Shown here in pieces: positions 1-11,170 of a DNA stretch of 64,000 nucleotides. This stretch comes from Diprion similis (Eukaryota > Arthropoda > Insecta > Hymenoptera > Diprionidae). The DNA lies in the NCBI RefSeq assembly GCF_021155765.1, contig NC_060112.1, forward strand, positions 1,798,001-1,862,000, written 5' to 3'. Below the pieces are notes generated by a model that was not told the origin of the DNA, ran no database searches, and saw only the letters and a program-made list of their open reading frames with translations. Numbering within the stretch: the first letter of the stretch is position 1; each line of letters begins with the position of its first letter. The position numbers were made by a program, and so were the translations under genes.

Positions 1-182
1 AGCAACTGCGCTCGTCCGCTTAACAAATTATTAACTCTGGTATCGTTCTAACGATAAGAAATTGAATTACGGCTATTTACGACCTTTAAAAAAAAACGAG
101 AAGTAGAATCACGACAGCTGATAAGTCCGATGTCGAACTGACAACCTAGAGAAAAGTTAACGTCCGACGGAAATTAGCCTAC

Positions 183-396
183 CTCTTGGCTGCATTCTAT
201 GATTCTAGCATTTGTCGCGAGCCAATCATATCGCAGGAGACATCGGAAGTGGCCAATCAATGCCAAGAGATCTTTTCGGTCGGTAAAATGCGCACCTAAC
301 TTCACACGCTGCATTTCGCCGGTATACAAAGCAACCGACATTACGTTCCAGTACGGCAGGTAGCCGATGTCAAAGGCGTCGATTAGACGGCCGCAA
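183..396 (-). CDS. Probable internal exon of an unidentified gene, cut by the window edge
   Basis: On the minus strand an open frame of about 71 codons is bounded by a good acceptor (TCTACAG, ending near 397) and a donor (CAAGAG followed by GTAGGC near 182). Base composition is clearly richer in G+C than the AT-rich flanks. The translation is mixed hydrophobic and charged, without low complexity (for example LPYWNVMSVAL and FTDRKDLLALIGHF), which looks like real protein. A further acceptor-like site (TTGTTAAG) lies near base 20, so the next exon may start at the very edge and continue outside the window. I do not recognise the family and assign no function. It could still be a chance frame; orthologous sequence or transcripts would decide. 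Confidence 0.35.
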
Positions 397-399
397 CTG

Positions 400-1915
400 T
401 AGAGGGAAAGTAGAAGTGAATAATATTCTTGATTGTTCATGCACGTGTATGCGCAGATGAATCATCTCGCGCATAAAAAGACCTCGAAGCCTCGAGCATC
501 AGTAGTAAATTGCAAAGAAAAAATCTAGAGAAAATACCACGGAAACACCGCACGATAATATATCTCCAAGTGGGTAAAGATGAATGAGTTGCGTATAATA
601 TGTGCATTATACGTATCACGTACGCGTGTCACACGTCAAGGTCATAAACGTCATTCAAGGGTGTACTTTTCTCGCAATATAATATTATTTATTTAGTATT
701 ACGTTTCTTACATAATCCGATTAATCGCAGAATGAACAGTGCCTGTCTGCACATTCTAATGGTATAATTACACTTGCGGTAATCGACCTCAGATATTGTG
801 AAAACTTATTGCTGCAATATAATTGTGATATCTGTTACTGTATAGTTAGAGTTGCAGATCTGAAATAACTGAAAGTAACAAAGAAATTAGCGAATTATTC
901 ACGTCTTCAACAGCGTGCGAAATTACCTCGTTATATCTACGAAATCGTCGCGGTTATTTAAATTTCTGCTAGAGAAATACCATGAACTCACTATCTCACG
1001 ATCTATCTAAACCCATTATTTCTTGAACCCTAAACGGCTTTTTATTCTACCTACTACGTTGGAAAAAAATCGCAGAGAGTGAACAGAAAAAAAAGCTGAT
1101 ACTGGTTACATAAGAATCACATATCCAGCTGTTTTTGTAGTTGATGAGCAGGTTACGTATGTCGCACAGTACGCATACTGTATGGATATGATTGACTACC
1201 GGTCCACATGTACACATGTAACATATTATTTTATATACCATGAGTTCGCGGCACGTAATGCAAATTATAAGGTATTTATCTCCATGCCTATCAGCTGTTT
1301 CTAGAAACAATTATGCGATTATAATCGGTTATAGGTATGTACATACGTGTACCCAAAATCCGGTGCACTCACATGATAAGTCAACATAAATATTTTTCAA
1401 TGTTCAGATACGATAAGACACAAGTGCACGTGTAAGTAATTTTATTTTAGTTCAAATATTATCGTGGAATTGATAGTAGAACTGGTCAAGGTCTCGGCGA
1501 ACAAAGCCGAAATTATCACGAAAGTTTTACGAGTAAATCATCAGGACCGTGTATTATATGGAGGCACAAAAAACGATAGCAAGTTGTATTAAAATTAATT
1601 TGTATTTCGCAGAGAAAGAAAACTACGGGTCAATTTTTACATCGAAATGCAAATACAAGGAATAAATTACCATATAACGCCTTGAGCGGTATAATAAAAG
1701 GTCATGCGATGCGGCATCGAATTTTAATTGCACTCATGTGACTTCATCATTGCAGGTCTGGTCTGATGTTATTGAATTCTATGCTCCAGCACCTCCGTCC
1801 ATACGTTTCCAAAGAACGAATTCTCTTCGACGATAAAATTAACTAAATTATACGCATATTCTGCTTGTGAATGTGAGGGGATAAACTAGACCTGAATGAA
1901 TAATCGAAATGTATA
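400..1915. other. Non-coding interval, nothing recognised
   Basis: AT-rich DNA with only short chance frames. I see no exon, RNA gene or repeat that I can support here. If the exon at the left edge is real, this stretch may contain its upstream introns or promoter. Confidence 0.5.
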
Positions 1916-1917
1916 TA

Positions 1918-2718
1918 AAGGGTGTCCAAAAATTCGCGCAATAAGTAATTTTGATGAAAGACACAGGTTTATAATTAAAAATGAAATTTTTTTATCCATT
2001 CGTTAAGGGAGTGCCCTGGTCGATATCAACGTTGTCGTACATATGTTCAGATATCAAAGTCCACGTATTTTGGACGCAAAAAAAGGCTCAAGAGTCCCAT
2101 TCTATACACAATTCTGAACAAAAAAACTTCAATACATTTATTTATTGTTGCATCAAATGAAAATTTTTTTTTGTCTTTTGTTCAGGATTGTGTATAGAAT
2201 GGGGCTATTAAGCTTTTTTTGCATTTAAAACACGTGGACTTCGATATCTGGAGATATGTACGTGAACGTCCTTAAGTACACAGTATAGCGTTAAATCTGG
2301 AATAGGATATGGGATAAATAGCCTCCACAGCTTTGCTGGTACATACGCACTCTTTCATTGAAATTTTCCATATTCGTTTTTCATAAATGTAGCTAAATTT
2401 TGTTGATGCACCGCTCAATTTTCATCTTCAAGGCGTGGGCGCAACTTTAAACGCCGAAGAAAAAGGTCCAACGGCGTTAAGTCGCATGATCTGGGTGGCC
2501 GATTCTGATCACCAAAACGGGAAGTTAAAGGTGCAGGGAAATTTCAACAAGAGAGTTCGTATGTGCCAGCAAAGCCGTGGAGGCCACTTATGCTATTCCG
2601 TATGTAACCCTATACTTTATAATTTGTAAATCAATAAAAAATAATATATAAAATGTTTAATTACAAACCTGTGTTTCCTATCAAAATTATTTCTTGCATG
2701 AATTTTGGGACACCCTGT
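1918..2718. mobile_element. Tc1/mariner-like relic arranged as an inverted (tail-to-tail) element
   Basis: The two ends are inverted copies: GGGTGTCCAAAAATTC at the left and its complement, as GAATTTTGGGACACCC, at the right. The match runs on for more than 60 bases in each arm, through the shared GTAATTTTGATGAAAGACACAGG-type core (with substitutions). TA dinucleotides flank both ends, as expected for IS630-Tc1-mariner elements. The inner parts of both arms (about 2322-2372 and 2537-2587) are also inverted copies, each encoding a degenerate transposase C-terminal motif like NFNKRVRMCQQSRGGHL on the plus strand. Between them, on the minus strand, about 2430-2520 reads PPRSCDLTPLDLFL, close to the conserved (S)PDLTPLDFFLWG block of such transposases. 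The element is therefore two transposase 3' ends joined tail to tail, with no intact gene. Its left arm is interrupted by a separate small element at 2007-2271. Confidence 0.7.
2003..2275. mobile_element. TTAA-flanked palindromic MITE, copy A (nested)
   Basis: A short palindromic element sits between two TTAA tetramers (2003-2006 and 2272-2275). The arms match around CGTACATATG(T)TCAGATATCAAAGTCCACGT on the left and the complementary ACGTGGACTTCGATATCTGGAGATATGTACG on the right. Next come CCCATTCTATACACAATTC and its complement. The right end lacks about 18 bases present at the left. A relative lies at 46402-46738. TTAA flanks are typical of piggyBac-type insertion, so this is inferred to be a non-autonomous piggyBac-like MITE. 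It is inserted inside the transposon relic at 1918-2718. Confidence 0.65.
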
Positions 2719-3384
2719 ACATACCTATACATATACATGTAGATTTCACTCGAATATAATTGATATTAATATTCACAGTTACTTCCATGATTTGTCGCGC
2801 ACTTCTAATATTAGAGTCATCGTATCGTATCAAAACTGTGTATGTTTTATATATATTACAGTGTCCGTTATTTTGGTAATTTTGGAATTATTTTTGATTC
2901 CCCCCCCAAAAATTTATTTATATTATAAGAAAAAAAGATCTTCTGGAGATGTTAAAATTTTCGAATAATATTAATACGTGTCGGGGAGCGACAGAAATAA
3001 AAATTTAAAATACATACATCGACATTTTCGATGTTTATTGATTATTTTTTTTTCATTTATTTAAACGGATGAAAAAAATCAATTTGGTGCTTAGAAACAA
3101 TCTTTATACTTCTAACTTGACATGGAAAATAAAAAAAAAAACAATATATTGAATCCCAAAACTCTTCTATTATGATCCTTAAGATTTCTGCAACTGCACT
3201 TTTAAACGTTTGGTCAACGGTAACTTGGAAACTATAACTATGAGACAAAAATGTTCAGGAAGTTTTTTCTACGGTATTAAATTCTCTAGATAAGCATTTA
3301 AAAAAAAAAAATTTGTCCCAAATTAAGAGGTTTTATTGCAATTTTAATACTTTGGATCGCATGCAGTGCACTTTAAACTATTAT

Positions 3385-3995
3385 AAAAAAAGGGTTTTTT
3401 CAAAAATATTTTAAACAAGTTTTAAGTGTAAATATTGATATAGGCTTTTTTAGGTTTGATAAATACTCTCTCGCATTACATAAAAAAATTTCTTTTTATT
3501 CATTTTAATCACTTTTCATATACGAACATCTTAATTGAAAATCAATCTGAAAAAAGGTAGGTCTGCGGTGTTCATGAATTCTCGGAGATGGTTCACCTGA
3601 AATTTCTAATATTTGCAAAATTAACAAAATGGCAAGCATTTTTCGAAAAAGTTGAAAAAGACCGCCTTTTTTGCAAAAAAAAAAAAAATACAGTTAAAAT
3701 CAGAATTTCAAAAAACGTATGATTCGTCCCAAGGCCATTAACATGCTGAATCTAAAACCGTTCGATTTTTTAGTTTCAAGTTAACCATCTCCGGGATATC
3801 GTCAACACCGCAGACCAACCTTTTTTTCCGACTGATTTTTAACTCCGATTTTCGTGTATAAAAAATGATTGAAATCAATAAAAACAATTTTTTTTACGTA
3901 ATTCGAGAGTATATTTATTAAGCCTAAAAAGCCTACATCAATATTTACACTTAAAATTTGTTACAATAATTCTCAAAAAAAATCCTTTTTTTTGC
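3385..3995. repeat. Foldback (long inverted repeat) element, about 610 bp
   Basis: The left arm contains TTTTAAGTGTAAATATTGAT followed by AGGCTTTTTTAGG. The right arm contains the complement (AAGCCTAC, then ATCAATATTTACACTTAAAA). Matching continues inward through a block including GGTAGGTCTGCGGTGTT on the left, against AACACCGCAGACCAACC on the right, and through CGGAGATGGTTCACCT against AGTTAACCATCTCCGG. The arms are roughly 200-230 bases with an AT-rich centre. No coding capacity is visible. It looks like a MITE or foldback element of unknown superfamily. Confidence 0.65.
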
Positions 3996-6209
3996 TCGTC
4001 AGTTGGGTAGACCCCGTGAAGTAAAAATTTGACCTCACGCATCTGTTGCTGCTACAGACATAATTCACTGTACAAAAATCTGACATATGCTGTATAGTTA
4101 TTATTATATACAGTTCATCGGTTAACGCGCAAGATATATTATTATTCCGTATAATCTAATGATTAAATTACACATTTCCTTACGATTTTGCCAATGTGTG
4201 CAAGGCGCACAATTACAGCGTATGTATGTACTTCAAATACATCGAAAAAGTTCAATATAATCACGCATTTGCATAATTTAGATTAATGAAATCAAATTGA
4301 ACTTCGAATATTCGACCCGATCCGATCACAGGGCGAGTTTTTCATTTTGAAAGCTAAGTAAGTCCGTGCTAAAACGTATGCCAATATTAATTCGATCGTC
4401 ATTGAAAATGGCGCATATCCTTACCGATTACGCAGACAGGAAGTAGCAAACTGCTATACTTACATGGGTACTTAGACCATACATACGACGTGAATATCCG
4501 CGTTTCACGTTAATGCTACCGCCCGCTACTAAATTTATGTCACACACACGCATATATTATCATTATTATAGTTGCGAACAACCGTGAGTCGTATGTTGCT
4601 AATAAAGTTGAATAATAATTGACGATTCTTAGCGTGTAATTTCCATAATAGAATACCGTCGTTTATTATCCCCGTAATTAGATACAATCAAAGTTAGAAA
4701 TCTTCCACGATGGCAAGCTGATCGTCAATCTGTGCGATAGTTTTTTATCAGGCTGAAGTATGCAGTAATATTACTATCGTGATGATGCATCTTTAGAAAA
4801 ACTTGTTATTTTGCAACTTTGTTACCTGACGTTAAGGAAACCAATTAATGAAGCATAAAAACACTCAGATTTTTTTAATTAAACTTATTGACTTATTCTA
4901 AAGGTGCAAAACAGCAATTTTTGTCTCAACGTTCCGATACGGTAACGTTACTAGCTAACTTTAGCCTTGTAGTTTTTTCCTTCAAAGACGAAAAAAACGG
5001 ACACACAGTTACGCGTGTAATTTTAATTCCCTCGTGTCAAATGTTACGGTACGATATGCATGTGCGAATATATGTTTGTACAACGGTCAATCGTGTGCAG
5101 TCATCAGTCATCCGACTCTCTCGGCATGCATAGCGGATGTATTCATGGTGTAAGTTGCTGATAGCAGCGAACGATAACCTCAAACTTAACCTAGATTGTA
5201 CTCGACGATATGCCGGGGAATGTTTCCATTATCGTACAAAATTTAAGACTGAGGTCTGTGAGCTGTGAGTATGTAGGTCGTTGTCGGCAATACAGTACGA
5301 ACCGACAGAATACATTCGCAACATAATATATCGATGCTTGTCAAAAAAAAGAGGGAGAAAAACAATGCGCCAAAACATAATCAAGCTCAGCGTTCATTAT
5401 CAGCGTAACTCTGCGTAACGATGCAGTCATGCGCGTGTTCTCTGCTTGAAAATATTTCAAACGATTATCGCAATTCGCAATTTCGAATTACGTGTCGTCG
5501 AAGCGTTCGGGTCAACCTCTTGCAATATTTAAGTGCCTTGCGAGTCTATGATCGTGTAAGTTGGTGTATGACAGTCGCGCACGCCTCTTTGACCAATAGG
5601 CGAACGCATGGTTGACGCACACAATTTTAGGCCATGTGTTGCAGGTACACGCACACATGCGTCAAAACTTGCACAGAGAAAAGAGACTCGGCACACTATG
5701 TGGTGTGGCGTGGTGTGTGTTACAGCTGGAGCAAAGGTGGTAGGGAGTTGACAACCGATCTATTCATCTATCCGGCGTCTACGAAGAGAGTGAACAGAGG
5801 ATTCCACAGTTTGAAAACAACTCTAGCGGGAAGTTGACCCATGTCCAAACTCGGTGTCCTTCGACAGAAAGGGGAGAGAGCAATTTGAGATTTACAAGTG
5901 GGGGAAACTGGTATTGTCAAGGTGTTTCTCGAGTATTCTCTGAGGTTGGTAAAGATCCGGTTTTGGTGAAAAATAAACTGTAATAAGAAAATAAAAACTT
6001 GACAGGAACCATGTAAGCCATGCACCGACGTTCCGAAACTCAGTTATTCGCATGACTTGGCTGTGTCTCATGAGTTGGTGAAGTGGTTCAAAGTTTCCGA
6101 GTTGTCGATCTCAAGTAAAGGTCTCCAAACGACTTTGACTTTTAGTGTTGTCAATTTCTCTGTACATATACTCTTGCTTTACAAGATCGGTCCTTAGTTT
6201 GGTGACAAA
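3996..6209. other. Intergenic and probable 5' region of the ABCG gene
   Basis: No exon can be supported. The frames seen here are short and unlike known proteins. The last few hundred bases before 6210 are the probable promoter and 5' untranslated region of the ABCG gene. Upstream non-coding exons cannot be excluded: a pyrimidine-rich stretch ending TTTACAAG lies about 30 bases upstream of the ATG. Confidence 0.4.
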
Positions 6210-8012
6210 ATGTACCAACGATCCGTGCTGATAACCCTGCCGAAGGCGCCGTCAATAGACATAGAATTCAACTCCTTGACATACCATGCTCAGTGTGGAT
6301 TTCGCACTCCGAAAAAGGCAATACTCAAGGGACTATCGGGTCAGTTTAAATCTGGGGAATTGACGGCTATAATGGGTCCGTCCGGGGCAGGGAAATCAAC
6401 GTTGCTAAACATCCTGACCGGATTCAAGAAGAAGAACGTCTCCGGCAGGATTAGCTACATCGGCTCGGATGGCAAGCAGGAATGGAACGCTTATAAGAAA
6501 GACTCGTGCTACATCCAACAGGACGATCAACTGCTCCCACTGTTCACGGTAAACGAGGCGATGCAAATAGCCGCCGATCTCAAGCTGGGTGCATCCCTTA
6601 ACAAGAAGGCGAAGCAGATGCTGATAGACGACGTTCTGGACTCCCTTGACCTATCCAAAACCAAGGAAACTCGCTGCAACCGGCTGAGCGGGGGCCAGAA
6701 AAAGAGACTGAGCATCGCCCTCGAGCTTCTGGACAATCCGCCGGTCATGTTTTTGGACGAACCAACGACCGGTCTGGACTCTTCGTCCTCCCTCCAGGTT
6801 GTCTCAATGCTGAAATCCCTCGCCAAGGCCGGCAGAACAATAGTATGCACCATCCATCAGCCCAATGCTACGATATACGAAATGTTCGACCACATTTACC
6901 TTGTTGCCGAGGGTAACTGCGTGTATCAGGGTGCAGCCAACAACACGGTGGAGTACCTGAACAACGTGGGACTGAACTGTCCCAAGTACCACAATCCCGC
7001 TGACTATATAATAGAGGTGATCAACAAGGAGTACGGAAACTTTAACGAGCAGCTCGCCATCGCATCCCGCGAGAGAAACTGGAGGGCACCACCAGTGGTA
7101 AAAAACATCAACCTTCAAGAGATGGACAGGCAACACAACGAGGAAGGAAAAGCAAAGGTCCTGATCAACCCTCCGTCGGAGCTGAGCAAATTTTGGACGC
7201 TGCTGAACCGCAACTTGGTCCAGCTGTACCGTGACTGGACCGTTACCCACCTCAAACTGATCCTTAACTTTTGCGTCGGCGTGCTGCTCGGGTTGCTCTA
7301 TCTCAACGCCGGGGAAGATGGCTCCAAAACCATCAGCAATGTCGGGTACATGCTTGTATCAGCCGTCTACTTGTGCTATACCAGCATGATGCCCGCGGTT
7401 CTTCGCTTCCCGTCCGAGCTCCCCGTGCTCAAGAAGGAGCAGTTCAACAACTGGTATCACCTTAAAACCTACTACGCAGCGTTTCTCGTCGCCAATCTGC
7501 CCATCCAGACTCTCTATGCCGTCGTCTACTGCTCCATTTCCTACTTCCTCAGTAGTCAACCGCTGGATTGGAATAGATTCCTGATGTTCCTCGCCATCGC
7601 TATACTAACCACTCTGACAGCGGAGAGCATCGGTCTTGTCTTGGGAACAACTGTGAACCCGATCAACGGTACATTCCTAGGCGCCATTTCTACCGCTGTT
7701 ATGCTGATATTTGCTGGATTTTTTGTACTGTTCAATCACATGCCAACTTTCCTCTATTACGTTAGTTACTTCAGCTACCTTCGCTACTCGCTTGAAGGAC
7801 TCGTTCAGGCAGTCTACGGTTTTAACAGAGGAGATTTGAACTGTCCAGAAGAGGCAATTTATTGTCATTATCGCGTACCCAAAATCGTACTCAAGGAGTT
7901 AGCCATGACAGACAGCAAGTATTGGGTAGATATTGTTTTGCTCTCGGCGCATTTTGTCGTTTTAAGAATCGTCGCGTATTGTACATTGAGAAGAAAATTA
8001 GCTATTTCTTAA
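6210..8012 (+). CDS. ABCG half-transporter (ABCG1/ABCG4-like), single exon
   Basis: Six-hundred-residue ABC transporter of subfamily G, with the nucleotide-binding domain first and the membrane domain last. Visible motifs are Walker A GPSGAGKS (56-63), Q-loop around Q103, signature LSGGQKKR (159-166), Walker B VMFLDEP (179-185) and the H-loop histidine in TIHQP (H216). NPADYIIEV (262-270) is a typical G-family link. About six hydrophobic segments follow (roughly 347-366, 378-396, 422-446, 456-480, 488-508 and 571-592). The C-terminal cysteine-rich loop before the last segment (CPEEAIYCHY) is also typical. Half-transporters act as dimers; ABCG1/4 relatives export sterols or other lipids, but the substrate here is unknown. 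The ATG at 6210 fits the family N-terminus. The whole frame lacks introns, whereas the other complete genes here are split. A terminal polyadenylation site is not certain. Confidence 0.93.
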   Translation: MYQRSVLITLPKAPSIDIEFNSLTYHAQCGFRTPKKAILKGLSGQFKSGELTAIMGPSGAGKSTLLNILTGFKKKNVSGRISYIGSDGKQEWNAYKKDSCYIQQDDQLLPLFTVNEAMQIAADLKLGASLNKKAKQMLIDDVLDSLDLSKTKETRCNRLSGGQKKRLSIALELLDNPPVMFLDEPTTGLDSSSSLQVVSMLKSLAKAGRTIVCTIHQPNATIYEMFDHIYLVAEGNCVYQGAANNTVEYLNNVGLNCPKYHNPADYIIEVINKEYGNFNEQLAIASRERNWRAPPVVKNINLQEMDRQHNEEGKAKVLINPPSELSKFWTLLNRNLVQLYRDWTVTHLKLILNFCVGVLLGLLYLNAGEDGSKTISNVGYMLVSAVYLCYTSMMPAVLRFPSELPVLKKEQFNNWYHLKTYYAAFLVANLPIQTLYAVVYCSISYFLSSQPLDWNRFLMFLAIAILTTLTAESIGLVLGTTVNPINGTFLGAISTAVMLIFAGFFVLFNHMPTFLYYVSYFSYLRYSLEGLVQAVYGFNRGDLNCPEEAIYCHYRVPKIVLKELAMTDSKYWVDIVLLSAHFVVLRIVAYCTLRRKLAIS

Positions 8013-9947
8013 GCAAAGGAGAAGATTAAACAATATGTTACTCTTTATCATTCAGTCAGATCTCCAAGAACGACATTATGTGTAGCGTCCAGTTATTATT
8101 CATATCGTCATGTTTTATTCATCACGTAAAGTGTTTTTTTTTTCTTTTTTCATTTAAATTTATCATTTCTTCTTGACTCTGCGCTGTTTGACAAATAATC
8201 TCTCCTTGACTTAATTTCTCTTATTTATTTTCTCCTAATGTGAGGTAATTCAACATGTATTCATGTCACCAAATTTAATTATGAAATCCACACATGCCTG
8301 TTGATTAATTGAAGATGACCGATGTTGAATACTTTACGGCCGATTTGAAATATGACTGGATTTCCTTTACATTCCATTAAAATATCTTACGTTTTGTCCG
8401 ATTACTTAAAGAGAATGCAAACGAATGACTGAAATAACGCCATCGGCTGAACTAGGATAAACAGGGTAGCATAGAATAAATTTTAACACGATATATGATG
8501 ATCGCTATGTGATAATAAATGGTTTTTTTAAACGTGACCAATTTCGCTAGATAATAAAGTTCGGTATAAGGGAAAATTTACACTCATTAATGGTGTCAAA
8601 AATATAACAGTCGTTTCCTACTTTTTGGCCAAAAATGTTGATAACGTATGAACAATATATGGCGCCGAATAGCGTGATCAGTGGATGTTAATTTTTTTTA
8701 AATTGATGTAATTATCTCAGAGCTTTTATTTCTTTCGCATTAATAAATTATTGTCAAGTTAAAAAAGGGGTAAAAAATATGCTTTTAATTATAGAACGAA
8801 GATCTTTAGATATTCATGATTCCACTTTGTATCAAAATGATCTTGAGAAATTTGCGAACAAGAAGCGATTTATTAATTTTAGAATAATAATTATGATAAT
8901 AATAATAGTGAATAATATTTTTGCAGAATTTTTGTTTCGCTCTTTAGTAACTCATAGTACTGCTGTCATTGTAATGTTATTGTTGTTGTCAAAGTGTGTA
9001 TATTTATTCAAGAAGCTCAAACCGATTGTGGCAGATACTTTATACCTATTGAAATTCGACTGTTGGAAATAAAGAAATAATTGTGTACAAAATAACTTTG
9101 ATTACTCTTTCATACTATAACTATATAAAAATGTGGAATAGACGGCCGTGTTTGTATGGTATAAACACAAATGGAAAAATCATTATATCATATCAAATCG
9201 GTTATCTGAGTTTTTCTCTCATCTAATGTAATTTCTAAGAATTTACCTACTGTTATTAAGCGGTTGCAACATTGCTCACATGTATTCTCACATTTTAGAA
9301 TAGAATGAAATTTTGTACAAATAGTTAATAATTAAGTTAACTGTTCGTTCGTATGTCCGGAATCGAGAAGTCAAAATTCTCACGTAGATACCCTGAACAA
9401 AATGTGAAAGGTATTTACATCGACGGAATGGTATGTAGTCACTCGCCTCTTTACTATGCATGTTATCTTAAAATGTAGTACGTACAACGGAAATAATTAG
9501 TATTCGTCTTTTTTCCCGGATTATTTCAACGCTGTGGATATTCTATTATATCACACGTGAATGTCATGTAAAGATATTGACGCCCGCGTCGTAGTTGTTG
9601 TGAAAAAATAGCCTCGTCATTATGATCTACAATTTTTCGAATGTTAAATTGCATCAACTCGCGTGAAATCTACGGGGGAAACAACCCGGATTGTTGCTGA
9701 TCGTTAGCAATTATAATTTTATTATAAGACGAAATTCAATTTAGTAACCAAATTGGTACCAAATTAATACGCCATTAAATTCGATCGTGACCTTCGATCA
9801 TTATAGGTTTGCCGATGAATATGTTATTCTGAAAAGGAGACGTTCTTCGGTAATCGACTAATTTAATTTCATGAATCTCGGAGAAAAACTTTTCGTTTTA
9901 ATAACACAGCTGTATAATTAAAGTATTGTACCATTATAATTCCGGTT
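8013..9947. other. Intergenic, ABCG 3' flank
   Basis: AT-rich sequence without a supported gene. It includes several AATAAA-like hexamers (for example near 8512) that could end the ABCG transcript. The 97-codon frame at 8779-9072 is isoleucine/lysine-rich and looks like chance reading of AT-rich DNA. Confidence 0.5.
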
Positions 9948-11170
9948 GTTTTTAACAAGAACTCGACCCACTTTTGACCTTATGCTTTCGGATTCAGATT
10001 TCAATTTTTTTCGAAATTCTATTAGCCCACGAGAAGACGCTCAATTTTTTTTAAATTTTTCAAATCAAGCGGTTTCGAGTTATGTTTTTTTTCAAATCGC
10101 TTTTTTTTAAAAATGACATTTTTTAAGACCACGTAGCGCAAAGACCTGAAGTTTGATAAAAAAGAAAAAAAAAATTAAAAAATTAAAAAAAAACTTCATT
10201 AAAATAAAGTACTCAGACGGTTCAAAGTTTCATAAAAAAAAACGGTAAATAAATGTACAACCTCGCCAAAGGTGATTTTTTTCTACCCAAAGTAAAAAAA
10301 ATTAATTGGCCGGAATTTTTTTCATAAAAAGTTGCATTCGTTGCAAACAAGACCCGGAACATTAAGCCCCGTCTTTTCGTTGAAGAGTTAACGATTTCAA
10401 GTCGATTCGGGAGAGTCATTAGGATTCGAAACTCGACAATGTTTCATGAAAAAATGAATAACCCGTCTCAGAGACGTAAAAAAGGTTATTTTCATTTATT
10501 GACATAGAATACTACACAAAATAAATAAATAAATAAATAAAAAAAAGTAAATAAAATGAAAAACAGGTTATTCAAATTTATTTACATATATCACCAGTTA
10601 AATACATGAGATTAACCTTTTTTACGTCAGCTGAAACGGGTTATTCATTCTTTCACGAAACATTGTCGAGTTCCGAATCCCAATGACTCTGCCGAATCGA
10701 TTTGAAATCATTTTAACTCTTCAACGAAAAATCGGGGCATAATATTCCGTGTATTGAAATGTTCGTAATGAATTCACCTTTTGATGAACAAAATTCGGAC
10801 CAAATTGTTCGTGACATACTCGACGAAAAATCGTTTTAGTTTACTTTAGGAAGAAACAATTTCCTTTGGCGAGGTTGTACATTTGTTCACAATTTTTTTT
10901 AAACTTATTTAAGAAACTTTGAATTGAATTGAGTATTTTATTTTAGTGAAATTTTATTGTCAAACCTCATATTTTTGTGCCACGTCCTCTTAAAAAAATA
11001 TCATTTTCTAAAACAGGCGATTCGAAAAAAAATCATAACTCGAAACCGTTTAATCTAAAAATCTGAAAAAAATGAAGGCTTATCTTGTGGACTAATAGAG
11101 TTTCGAAAAAAATTGAGAACCGAATCCAAAAACATGAGATCAAAAGTGAGTCGAGTTTAGCCGGAATACT
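9948..11170. repeat. 1.2-kb long inverted repeat (near-palindrome, MITE/foldback)
   Basis: Two arms of roughly 550 bases face each other across an AAAT-repeat centre near 10505-10560. Outer ends: ATTCCGG near 9950, then ACTCGACCCACTTTTGA at 9961, against the complement TCAAAAGTGAGTCGAGT ending near 11156 and CCGGAAT near 11164. Intermediate landmarks occur in mirror order: TCTATTAGCCCAC against GTGGACTAATAGA; CGGTTTCGAGTTATG against CATAACTCGAAACCG; CTCGCCAAAGG against CCTTTGGCGAGG; TTCGAAACTCGACAATGTTTCATG against CATGAAACATTGTCGAGTTCCGAA (with small changes); and GACGTAAAAAAGGTT against AACCTTTTTTACGTC. There is no coding capacity. A transcript would fold into a very long hairpin. Confidence 0.8.
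10519..10556. repeat. AAAT microsatellite at the palindrome centre
   Basis: Short tandem AAAT/AAATA units form the loop of the long inverted repeat that surrounds them. Confidence 0.6.

Noticed and set aside
6527-7250. Minus-strand frames of 108 and 148 codons inside the ABCG gene
   Set aside because: Opposite-strand shadows of a clearly conserved ABC transporter; no motifs or splice sites of their own.
8779-9072. 97-codon plus-strand frame downstream of the ABCG gene
   Set aside because: Rich in Ile/Leu/Lys as expected for chance frames in AT-rich DNA; no similarity noticed.
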